Positions 4,013 through 10,358 of a stretch of 10,918 nucleotides of DNA are shown here, in pieces. Both the position numbers and the translations under genes were made by a program. The DNA comes from Candidatus Avelusimicrobium faecicola. GTDB taxonomy: Bacteria; Elusimicrobiota; Elusimicrobia; Elusimicrobiales; Elusimicrobiaceae. Under the pieces are notes generated by a model. The model worked only from the letters and a program-made list of their open reading frames with translations. It made no database searches and had not been told where the DNA came from. The first letter of the stretch is position 1. Each line of letters opens with the position of its first letter. The stretch is taken from the NCBI GenBank assembly GCA_900540405.1, contig UQFW01000051.1, positions 1 through 10,918 on the forward strand, in the 5' to 3' direction.

Positions 4013-6802
4013 ATGGTAAAACAGACCGTCAAAAAAGCCGCTAAAAAATCCGCGGCCAAAAAGACTGTAAAATACATTTACTCCTTCGGGGCCGGAAAAG
4101 CCGAAGGCAACGGCAGTATGAAAGAACTTTTGGGCGGAAAAGGCGCCAACTTGGCCGAAATGTCCGGCACATTAAAACTGCCCGTCCCCCCCGGATTTAC
4201 CATTACTACCGAAGTTTGCACCTACTATTGGAACAACAAACGCACCTATCCCAAAACTTTACAAGCAGACGTTGAAACCAACCTGAAAAAAATTGAACGC
4301 GAAACCAAAAAACAGTTCGGCTCCGAAAAGAACCCGCTGTTAGTATCCGTGCGCAGTGGGGCCAGAGCCTCCATGCCGGGTATGATGGAAACCATTTTGA
4401 ACATCGGCCTGACCGAAAAAACAATCCCCGGTATGATTGCCAAAACGGGCGACCCGCGCTTTGTATATGATGCGTACCGCCGCCTGATTATGATGTATTC
4501 CGACGTAGTGATGGAAAAAGCCGCCGGCATTGAGCCCAAAGACGGCGAAGGCATCCGCAAAATTTTAGACGGTATGATGGGCGACTTGAAAAAGAAACTC
4601 GGCGTCAGCGACGACACCCACATCCCCGCCGAAGAATTAATCAAACTGTGCGCCCAATTTAAGGCCACCGTTAAAAAAGTATTGGGCAGCGCGTTCCCGG
4701 ATGACCCCATGCAACAGCTTTGGGGCGCCATTGGCGCGGTGTTTGCCTCTTGGAACGGCAAACGCGCCATTGCTTACCGCAATATTGAAAACATCCCGCA
4801 CGATTGGGGCACTGCCGTCAACGTGCAGACCATGGTATTCGGCAACATGGGCGAAACCAGCGCCACGGGCGTAGCGTTCACCCGCAACCCCGGCAATGGG
4901 GATTCCCACTTTTACGGCGAATACCTAATCAACGCGCAGGGCGAAGACGTGGTGGCCGGTATCCGCACGCCGTCTCCCATGAACAGATGGTCTGCCAACG
5001 AACATTCCAAACATTTGCCCACCTTGGAAAAAACAATGCCCAAGGTGTATAAAGAATTGGATAAAATCCAACAAAAACTGGAAAAACACTTCCACGATAT
5101 GTTGGATATTGAATTTACGATTGAAGACCAAAAATTGTGGATGTTGCAGTGCCGCGTAGGCAAGAGAAACGGCACCGCCGCCGTGCAAATGGCGTTGGAT
5201 ATGGTAAAAGAAAAGCTAATTACCCAGGAACAAGCCGTTCTGCGTGTGACCCCGGCCCAGTTGGGCGAACTTTTACTGCCCGCCATTGACCCGAAAGCCG
5301 AAGCGCAGGTAAAACCGATTGCCACGGGTCTGCCGGCCGGCCCCGGCGGTGCATGCGGCAAAATTGTATTTAACTCCGCCGACGCCATTAAACTGCATGA
5401 AGCAGGCAAAAACGCTATTTTAGTGCGCGAAGAAACCAACCCGGAAGATATTGAAGGCATGCGCGCGGCCTCCGGCATTTTAACCCAACGCGGCGGGATG
5501 ACCTCCCACGCGGCGCTAGTGGCGCGCGGTTGGGGCAAATGCTGTATTGTCGGCTGCGGAGAATTGGAAATCAACTTGAGCGCCAAAACCGTTAAAATGG
5601 GCGGCAAGACCTTCAAAGAAGGCGACGAACTGACCTTAAACGGCACCAAAGGCTGGGTGTATAACGGCGCCTTAAAAATGTTGGAAGCCGGCGAAGGCAA
5701 CAAAAACCTGGTTAAATTTTTAGCGTTGTGCGATAAAGTGCGCGTCTTAAAAGTGCGCGCCAATGCCGATACGCCCGAAGATGCCGCCAATGCCCGCAAA
5801 TTCGGGGCCGAGGGGATTGGGTTGTTCCGCATTGAACACATGTTCTACGGCAAAAATTCCGATAAACCGCTCTTTATCCTGCGCAAAATGATTCTTTCCG
5901 CCAGCGAAGACGAACGCAAAAAAGCGGTCAACGAATTATTCCCCTTTATGAAAGCCGCCATTAAGGACACCATTAAAGCCATGGCGCCTTACAGCGTGAC
6001 GGTGCGCTTAATGGACCCGCCCTTGCACGAATTTGTGCCCACCTTGCCCGAAAAACAGCAAGAATTGGCCAAAGCGTTGGGGATTAGCATGGCGGAATTT
6101 AAGGAACGCGCCGCCGGCCTGCACGAAGTGAACCCCATGATGGGCCACCGCGGGATTCGTTTAGGGGTCACCTATCCGGAAATTACCCGCATGCAAGCCC
6201 GGGCTATTTTTGAAGCGGCCGCCGAACTGCTCAAAAATAAAGTAAAAGCCGTGCCGGAAGTGATGATTCCGCTGACTTGTGACGCGCAGGAAATTGTCAA
6301 CCAAAAAGCGCTCATCCGCGAAGAATACGATGCCGTGGTTGCCAAAACCAAAGTGAAAAATCTGAATTTTTCCGTGGGGACCATGATTGAAATTCCGCGG
6401 GCGGCCGTTCTGGCCTATGAAGTAGCCCAAGAAGCGGACTTCTTCTCCTTTGGCACTAACGACCTGACCCAAATGACGTTCGGTTTCTCCCGCGACGACA
6501 TTGGTGCGTTCCTGCCCGAATACCTCAAACAAGGTATTTTGGAAGCGGACCCGTTCCAAACCCTGGACCAACGCGGCGTAGGGATGCTTATTGAACACGC
6601 CGTGGTGGAAGGGCGCGAGGCCAAACCCAACCTTAAAATCGGGATTTGCGGCGAACACGGCGGGGACCCGGAAAGCGTGGAATTTTGCCACCGCGAAGGG
6701 TTTACCTATGTGTCTTGCTCGGCCTTCCGCGTGCCGATAGCCCGCTTGGCCGCGGCTCAAGCCGCCGCCAAAGACGTGCTGGCCAAAAAGAAACACAAAT
6801 AG
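4013..6802 (+). CDS. ppdK: pyruvate,phosphate dikinase
   Basis: This 929-residue enzyme interconverts pyruvate, ATP and phosphate with phosphoenolpyruvate, AMP and pyrophosphate in the cytoplasm, linking glycolysis and gluconeogenesis in many anaerobes. The N-terminal nucleotide-binding part has GGKGANLAEM (about 41-50) and VRSGARASMPGMM (about 110-122). The swivelling phosphohistidine domain has GGMTSHAALVARG, with the catalytic His at 499. The C-terminal pyruvate-binding barrel has RLMDPPLHEF, SFGTNDLTQMTFGFSRDD and the catalytic Cys879 in CGEHGGDP. All key residues are present. It is about 50 residues longer than the roughly 875-residue Clostridium enzyme. Part of this is an extra Lys/Ala-rich tail (VKQTVKKAAKKSAAKK) before the usual start of the family (YIYSFGAGKAEG). 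The Shine-Dalgarno supports translation of that tail. The gene appears monocistronic, with its own promoter and terminators. Confidence 0.97.
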   Translation: MVKQTVKKAAKKSAAKKTVKYIYSFGAGKAEGNGSMKELLGGKGANLAEMSGTLKLPVPPGFTITTEVCTYYWNNKRTYPKTLQADVETNLKKIERETKKQFGSEKNPLLVSVRSGARASMPGMMETILNIGLTEKTIPGMIAKTGDPRFVYDAYRRLIMMYSDVVMEKAAGIEPKDGEGIRKILDGMMGDLKKKLGVSDDTHIPAEELIKLCAQFKATVKKVLGSAFPDDPMQQLWGAIGAVFASWNGKRAIAYRNIENIPHDWGTAVNVQTMVFGNMGETSATGVAFTRNPGNGDSHFYGEYLINAQGEDVVAGIRTPSPMNRWSANEHSKHLPTLEKTMPKVYKELDKIQQKLEKHFHDMLDIEFTIEDQKLWMLQCRVGKRNGTAAVQMALDMVKEKLITQEQAVLRVTPAQLGELLLPAIDPKAEAQVKPIATGLPAGPGGACGKIVFNSADAIKLHEAGKNAILVREETNPEDIEGMRAASGILTQRGGMTSHAALVARGWGKCCIVGCGELEINLSAKTVKMGGKTFKEGDELTLNGTKGWVYNGALKMLEAGEGNKNLVKFLALCDKVRVLKVRANADTPEDAANARKFGAEGIGLFRIEHMFYGKNSDKPLFILRKMILSASEDERKKAVNELFPFMKAAIKDTIKAMAPYSVTVRLMDPPLHEFVPTLPEKQQELAKALGISMAEFKERAAGLHEVNPMMGHRGIRLGVTYPEITRMQARAIFEAAAELLKNKVKAVPEVMIPLTCDAQEIVNQKALIREEYDAVVAKTKVKNLNFSVGTMIEIPRAAVLAYEVAQEADFFSFGTNDLTQMTFGFSRDDIGAFLPEYLKQGILEADPFQTLDQRGVGMLIEHAVVEGREAKPNLKIGICGEHGGDPESVEFCHREGFTYVSCSAFRVPIARLAAAQAAAKDVLAKKKHK

Positions 6803-6818
6803 GTTTATAGCATGCCAA

Positions 6819-6860
6819 CCCCCGGGCCTTGTAAAAGACCCGGGGATTTTTTATTATTTT
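6819..6860 (+). terminator. ppdK terminator 1
   Basis: A 7-bp GC stem (6820-6826 with 6839-6845) is followed by ATTTTTTATTATTTT. It begins 17 bases after the ppdK stop codon. Confidence 0.85.
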
Positions 6861-6884
6861 GAAATATACACGATACAGCTTTTT

Positions 6885-6919
6885 CCCCCGCGCCTTACAA
6901 AAGACCCGGGGGTTTTTAT
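6885..6919 (+). terminator. ppdK terminator 2 (repeat of terminator 1)
   Basis: CCCCCG (6885-6890) pairs with CGGGGG (6907-6912), followed by TTTTTATAT. The loop and right arm (CCTTACAAAAGACCCGGGG) closely match the first terminator (CCTTGTAAAAGACCCGGGG), so the element has been duplicated in tandem. A third, decayed hairpin (CCCC at 6950-6953 with GGGG at 6960-6963, preceded by the same GCTTTTCCCCCGC string) lacks a T-run. Confidence 0.7.
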
Positions 6920-7044
6920 ATGGGTAAATGGTACGAGCAACGGCTTTTCCCCCGCTCCCGGGGCTTATCCTATTATTACACGCTATGTTTTTATTGATAA
7001 GAATTTTGGTTTTTTATATGATTACTTGTATGCGCTGTTTAGGG

Positions 7045-7195
7045 TACAATGCGCTAATTGGCCAAACCAAAATAAACCCACGCAAGCGCAGGCCCTTTTG
7101 GCTCAAGCAAGTGGCGCAAGGCGGCTCATACCCCGGGCATATTTAGAAAATTCCGGGCAGGCGGCGCTTGCCCGGTTATACGGAGAATACTTTTT
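7045..7195 (+). promoter_or_regulatory. candidate promoter and structured leader of the 105-residue protein
   Basis: TACAAT at 7045-7050 is a possible -10, giving a leader of about 140 bases to the ATG at 7196. The leader can form several hairpins: CCAAA near 7062 with TTTGG near 7097, and a 7-bp GC stem CCGGGCA (7153-7159) with TGCCCGG (7169-7175) that has no T-run and lies just before GGAG (7182-7185). I recognise no known riboswitch. A weak open frame through 6928-7146 has no ribosome binding site and unconvincing composition, so I treat this stretch as non-coding. Confidence 0.3.
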
Positions 7196-7513
7196 ATGAA
7201 AAAAACAAAAGACATACTTTTATTACTGCTGTGCGGCTTGGTATGCGGCGGCTTTTTTGTGGGGTGCATTTTGGGAATGGGCGCCATTATCAATTATGTT
7301 CACAGCCACTCATCCCTGGGATTAAGTAAGTCAACCGCGCTCATCTTATTGGCCGCAGTTATAGTCGGCGCCTTAAAAATTATAGAAAAACTGTATAAAT
7401 ATTTTACAAGAAATTCCAAAAACCCCCAAATCACCCGCTATAAGGATGTTTCCGTAGTAGACGAGATGGACGAGATGTCCAAAAACATACCCTTTAGACA
7501 TTTTGATAAATAA
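7196..7513 (+). CDS. small two-helix membrane protein, unknown
   Basis: This 105-residue protein has two clear hydrophobic spans, at about residues 7-32 and 46-66. They are joined by a short loop (NYVHSHSSLGLSKS) and followed by a basic patch (KIIEKLYKYFTRNSK) and an acidic tail (VVDEMDEM). By the positive-inside rule both termini are probably cytoplasmic. I recognise no family. GGAG at 7182-7185, ten bases before the ATG, is an acceptable Shine-Dalgarno. The gene stands alone, with a structured upstream region and its own terminator. Confidence 0.7.
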   Translation: MKKTKDILLLLLCGLVCGGFFVGCILGMGAIINYVHSHSSLGLSKSTALILLAAVIVGALKIIEKLYKYFTRNSKNPQITRYKDVSVVDEMDEMSKNIPFRHFDK

Positions 7514-7516
7514 AGC

Positions 7517-7539
7517 GGGGCTATTTTGCCCTTTTGTTT
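7517..7539 (+). terminator. terminator of the small membrane protein gene
   Basis: GGGC (7518-7521) pairs with GCCC (7528-7531) and is followed by TTTTGTTTATT. The stem is short, so termination may be leaky. Confidence 0.5.
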
Positions 7540-7542
7540 ATT

Positions 7543-7670
7543 AAAATCAAAATTACATCTAATTTTACAAATACTTAAATTTTAAGGATTTTTATTTTTA
7601 GGCTTAATTTTACAATTCTACAAAACTATTAAAATTTAAGCATTTTCATTTTTAGCTATTTTTTTGCAAA
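7543..7670. repeat. AT-rich intergenic stretch with two imperfect direct repeats
   Basis: Two tandem units, about 7560-7604 and 7605-7657, both begin TAATTTTACAA, contain a TTAAATTTTAAG-like palindromic core and end ATTTTTAGGCT or ATTTTTAGCT. The composition is far more AT-rich than the surrounding DNA. No open frame of note runs through it on either strand. The role is unknown. Confidence 0.55.
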
Positions 7671-7699
7671 AAAACAAAAGCCACCGCATAGGTGGCTTT
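7663..7699 (-). terminator. terminator for minus-strand transcription from the lipoprotein side
   Basis: A perfect 9-bp stem (7677-7685 with 7691-7699) with the loop GCATA is followed on the minus strand by TTTTGTTTTTTTG. It lies about 150 bases beyond the lipoprotein stop, so it ends either a long 3' untranslated region or a separate small RNA. Confidence 0.7.
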
Positions 7700-7846
7700 A
7701 TGTATTAAAAACCGGCAAATGTTTTGGGGCAAATCAGAGAGTCTGTTTTAGAGCGTTCCGTTAGGCCGTTCATGGCGGCTCTTTGCGTTGGCAGGGCGCC
7801 ATTAGTCCGCGTTCTGCGGGCGGGGCAATACAGGCTGCTCGGCGGG
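7700..7846 (-). other. GC-rich untranslated block, possible small RNA or long 3' UTR
   Basis: Between the lipoprotein stop and the terminator lies about 145 bases of GC-rich DNA with several possible stems, for example CCGC(7807-7810)/GCGG(7816-7819) and CAGA(7735-7738)/TCTG(7742-7745). It ends at a strong minus-strand terminator. The only frame of interest is a 22-codon one at 7773-7705 with no ribosome binding site. I see no match to tmRNA, SRP RNA, RNase P or 6S RNA hallmarks. The identity is unknown. Confidence 0.3.
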
Positions 7847-8419
7847 TTATTCTAAAGCGTATTCCCGCTTATATACCCCAGGAACCTCCATACTATCCAC
7901 TTTTTTAACCCATTCTTGGCGGTTGCCTAAATAGGTTTGGGCAAAATCCCGCGCGTTTTTCAGGGCATCTTTGCTGTGGGTAGCATACCAACGCGCCACA
8001 AATTGCACCGCTTTTAAGCCGTTTCCGTCCGGCATATACTTAAATACATTGTATTCCGCCATGCTACCGCCGGGCGAAAATACCAAAAAATCTACCAAAG
8101 TGGCCTCTTTATCGGCAGAATTATGAATATCAAACGGCGCCTGCGGATTTTTTAATTGCATTAACCGGGCCATTTGCTCGGCCGCCTGTTGGGCCGAAAT
8201 GCCTTTCATTTGCGGGAAAGAATACACCCCCACCATTTTGGAATAATTTTCCAAATCTTCCCCGGGTAAAAGATACTCGTTCACAAAGCCCGCTTGCTCC
8301 CGGGCGGAAAACGCCAACGCATACTCTTGCCCGTCAAACCGGGCAGACGGCAACTTTTCCGGCGCGCACGCCCCCAGGGCCGCCCCGGCTAAACAAAATA
8401 AAATAAATAGTTTTCTCAT
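7847..8419 (-). CDS. putative lipoprotein, unknown function
   Basis: This 190-residue protein has a classic lipoprotein signal: MRK, a hydrophobic core, then the lipobox LGAC with Cys18. Ala at +2 would favour outer-membrane sorting in a diderm. The mature part is soluble-looking, with NEYLLPGEDLENYSKMVGVYSF near residues 47-68 and a C-terminal segment rich in aromatic and charged residues. I do not recognise the domain. An upstream in-frame ATG at 8500 would add 27 polar residues before the signal peptide and overlap gmk. ATG 8419 instead starts the signal peptide and lies six bases after a perfect TATAAT, so I chose it. It is divergent from gmk across 71 bases. Confidence 0.82.
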   Translation of the reverse strand: MRKLFILFCLAGAALGACAPEKLPSARFDGQEYALAFSAREQAGFVNEYLLPGEDLENYSKMVGVYSFPQMKGISAQQAAEQMARLMQLKNPQAPFDIHNSADKEATLVDFLVFSPGGSMAEYNVFKYMPDGNGLKAVQFVARWYATHSKDALKNARDFAQTYLGNRQEWVKKVDSMEVPGVYKREYALE

Positions 8420-8425
8420 ATTTAT

Positions 8426-8431
8426 ATTATA
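8426..8431 (-). promoter_or_regulatory. -10 of the lipoprotein gene, predicted leaderless
   Basis: A perfect TATAAT on the minus strand ends six bases before the ATG at 8419. No Shine-Dalgarno lies between them, and no clear -35 is visible. Confidence 0.55.
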
Positions 8432-8455
8432 CCTTTTACAGGGGCCGTTTTCCCC

Positions 8456-8484
8456 TTTACCACAGTGGAAATATTTACTAAAAT
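8456..8484 (+). promoter_or_regulatory. gmk promoter, predicted leaderless
   Basis: TTTACC (8456-8461, a fair -35) and TAAAAT (8479-8484) are separated by 17 bases. The -10 ends six bases before ATG 8491. There is no Shine-Dalgarno. Confidence 0.5.
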
Positions 8485-8490
8485 ATATCA

Positions 8491-9084
8491 ATGAAAGCAT
8501 TTCCTATTATTGTATCTTCGCCCTCCGGGGCCGGGAAAACCACGATTGTAGATGCCGTATTAAAGCGGGATAAAACAGTTGCCCGCGTGGTGACGGCCAC
8601 TACACGCGCCCCCAGAACCGGGGAAAAAGACGGAGTGGATTACCACTTTTGGACGATAAAACAATTTGAACAGGCCATTAAAAAAGGCCAAATGCTGGAA
8701 TGGGCCCAGGTGCATACGCACTATTACGGAATCCCTAAAAAATCGGTAGAGGCCTTGCTCAAAAAGGGTATCTGCCCGATTTTAGTGATTGACGTGCAAG
8801 GCGCCCGCACCATGTTAAAAGAATACCCGGACGCGGTGACGGTATTTATCGTTCCCCCCAGCTTAAAAGAGCTTAAAAAGCGCATTTTGGGCCGCAACGA
8901 TAACACCCAAGACATTGAACTGCGTTTGGAAACCGCCAAAAAGGAAATGCTGGAACTGGACCACTACAACTACGCTTTGTTAAATGATGAACTTTCCGAA
9001 GCGGTGGATAAAATGGCCGGTATTGTGGCGGCGGAACAATGCCGCGTAAGCCGGCAGGATGACAGTATCAAAAATTTGAAGTAA
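8491..9084 (+). CDS. gmk: guanylate kinase
   Basis: This 197-residue protein phosphorylates GMP to GDP with ATP in the cytoplasm, an essential step in GTP and dGTP supply. The P-loop SPSGAGKTT is at residues 10-18. The GMP-binding region TTRAPRTGEKDGVDYHF follows at about 38-54, then LEWAQVHTHYYGIPK and VIDVQGARTM, all in the family order. Length and start are standard. It is first in a plus-strand cluster with rpoZ 20 bases downstream, an arrangement common in bacteria. Its promoter lies back to back with that of the lipoprotein gene. Confidence 0.97.
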   Translation: MKAFPIIVSSPSGAGKTTIVDAVLKRDKTVARVVTATTRAPRTGEKDGVDYHFWTIKQFEQAIKKGQMLEWAQVHTHYYGIPKKSVEALLKKGICPILVIDVQGARTMLKEYPDAVTVFIVPPSLKELKKRILGRNDNTQDIELRLETAKKEMLELDHYNYALLNDELSEAVDKMAGIVAAEQCRVSRQDDSIKNLK

Positions 9085-9104
9085 TTTTTAGAGGGAGTGA
9101 GCAA

Positions 9105-9401
9105 ATGTCTACACAACAAGATAAAGCGTTTGACGCCGAATTAATGAACTTTGACGGAGACCGCTACGACGTAGTAGTATTGGCTTCCATCTGGGCCAAA
9201 GAACTCAAAAAAAAGGCCGAATACAAAAACCAACCCAATGCGGTGGTTATTAAAGTAGCGTTGGACGATATTATTTCGGGCAAAGTTTCCAAAGAAGAAG
9301 TATTAAAAATCAGCAAAGAAAACTTGGAAGCTGAATTAAAAGCGCAAGAAGAAGCCCGCAAAGAAGCCGAACGCAAAGCCAAAGAGCCCATGAAGCTGTA
9401 A
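9105..9401 (+). CDS. rpoZ: DNA-directed RNA polymerase omega subunit
   Basis: The product is 98 residues. Omega binds the beta' subunit and helps RNA polymerase assembly. The N-terminal helix DRYDVVVLASIWAKELKKK (about 19-37) corresponds to the conserved NRxxLVxxAxxRAxxL element. ALDDIISGKV (about 52-61) matches ALxEIxxGKV. The helix is diverged: IWAKEL replaces the usual RRARQL-like string. The C-terminal third is a charged, probably helical tail rich in Glu, Lys and Ala. GAGGGAG, starting 14 bases before the ATG, is a good Shine-Dalgarno. Position directly after gmk supports the call. Confidence 0.88.
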   Translation: MSTQQDKAFDAELMNFDGDRYDVVVLASIWAKELKKKAEYKNQPNAVVIKVALDDIISGKVSKEEVLKISKENLEAELKAQEEARKEAERKAKEPMKL

Positions 9402-9404
9402 ACC

Positions 9405-10352
9405 ATGAAAGACTCCGTCCGCGTTTTGGCGTGTGAACTCAAGCAGTTTCTTTCCACGCACGAAGAAGAAGACTTTATAGCGGCGGCCGCACCTCAAGCG
9501 GCCGCCGGATTTTCACGCGCGGACGAAGCCCCCACAAAACACGCCGCCCCGGCACCCGCCCAAGACCGCCTAACCGTTGTTTTTGGCGCCACGGCGGGGC
9601 AACCTGTGCAGGAAATTTCCGTAGAAAAGCCGGTTTCCCCGGCCCCGCAAGCGGCCCCTGTGCCTACTACAAAAGCGGCCCCTGCGCCTACCCCGCAACC
9701 GCTACCCCAAGGAACTTGTATGACGACCGAACAAAAAACCGCCGCGCTGGACGAACTGGCCCAACAAATTAAAACCTGCACCCGCTGCCCGCTGGGTTCC
9801 ACCCGCTTAAACGCGGTACCCGGGGAAGGCAACGTAAATGCCCGCCTGATGTTTGTGGGCGAAGGCCCCGGCTTTGACGAAGACCGCCAGGGCCGCCCGT
9901 TTGTGGGCCGCGCCGGGCAACTGTTAGATAAAATGATTGCCGCCATGGGGCTCAAGCGCGAAGACGTTTTTATTGCCAATATTGCCAAATGCCACCCGAT
10001 GGTGGACCCGCAACATCCCGAAAACCACGGCAACGACCGTGCCCCCAATGCCGAAGAAATTGCCTTCTGCCGCAAATATATAGAAAAACAAATTTCCATT
10101 ATTTTGCCGGAATATGTGGTGGCGTTGGGCGGGGTATCGGCCAAAGCGCTGATTGCGGATGCCAAATCTTTAGGCGCGTTGCGCGGCAAATTCCACAATT
10201 TAAGTTTGGATAGCGTTTCCTTGGCGCGCCCCGTAAAAATTTTGGCCACCTATCACCCTGCCGCATTACTGCGCAACCCGGGTTGGAAAAAAGACGCCTG
10301 GGCCGATTTACAAATGGTTATGGCCGCCATGGGCTTAAAAGGAAGCCATTAA
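9405..10352 (+). CDS. uracil-DNA glycosylase, family 4 (Fe-S type)
   Basis: This 315-residue protein removes uracil from DNA in base-excision repair. The catalytic domain (about 106-315) has the family 4 motifs GEGPGFDEDRQGRPFVGRAG (from residue 152) and YHPAALLRNP with His284. Likely [4Fe-4S] ligands are Cys125, Cys128, Cys196 and Cys222. The last gap (25 residues between ligands) is longer than the roughly 15 of Thermus-type enzymes because of a PQHPENHGNDRAP segment. An N-terminal helix (1-25) and an Ala/Pro-rich linker (about 26-105) precede the domain. ATG 9405 follows the rpoZ stop by three bases, suggesting translational coupling. An internal ATG at 9720 with AAGGAA upstream would give a family-length 210-residue form. 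Confidence 0.92.
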   Translation: MKDSVRVLACELKQFLSTHEEEDFIAAAAPQAAAGFSRADEAPTKHAAPAPAQDRLTVVFGATAGQPVQEISVEKPVSPAPQAAPVPTTKAAPAPTPQPLPQGTCMTTEQKTAALDELAQQIKTCTRCPLGSTRLNAVPGEGNVNARLMFVGEGPGFDEDRQGRPFVGRAGQLLDKMIAAMGLKREDVFIANIAKCHPMVDPQHPENHGNDRAPNAEEIAFCRKYIEKQISIILPEYVVALGGVSAKALIADAKSLGALRGKFHNLSLDSVSLARPVKILATYHPAALLRNPGWKKDAWADLQMVMAAMGLKGSH

Positions 10353-10358
10353 TTTTTT

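Noticed and set aside
4912..5841. A 309-codon open frame on the minus strand within ppdK
   Set aside because: It lies wholly antisense to an unambiguous ppdK coding region and has no protein family features. It reflects codon bias of the sense gene.
6928..7146. A 72-codon plus-strand open frame after the ppdK terminators
   Set aside because: It starts inside the terminator hairpin array, lacks a ribosome binding site, has a patchwork composition and overlaps a more likely promoter and leader region.
7751..7773. Integron attC-like core (GTTAGGC with a nearby inverted match)
   Set aside because: There is no paired core site, no integrase and no gene cassette. The match is short enough to be chance.
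7700..7846. tmRNA, SRP RNA, 6S RNA or RNase P RNA
   Set aside because: None of the hallmark conserved strings or overall lengths of these RNAs could be found on either strand.
8420..8500. Extending the lipoprotein to ATG 8500
   Set aside because: This would place 27 polar residues before the signal peptide and overlap the gmk start. The lipobox requires the start near 8419.
9494..10249. A 251-codon minus-strand frame opposite the uracil-DNA glycosylase gene
   Set aside because: It is an antisense shadow of a gene with clear family 4 motifs, and its low-complexity Ala/Gly stretches mirror the sense-strand Ala/Pro linker.
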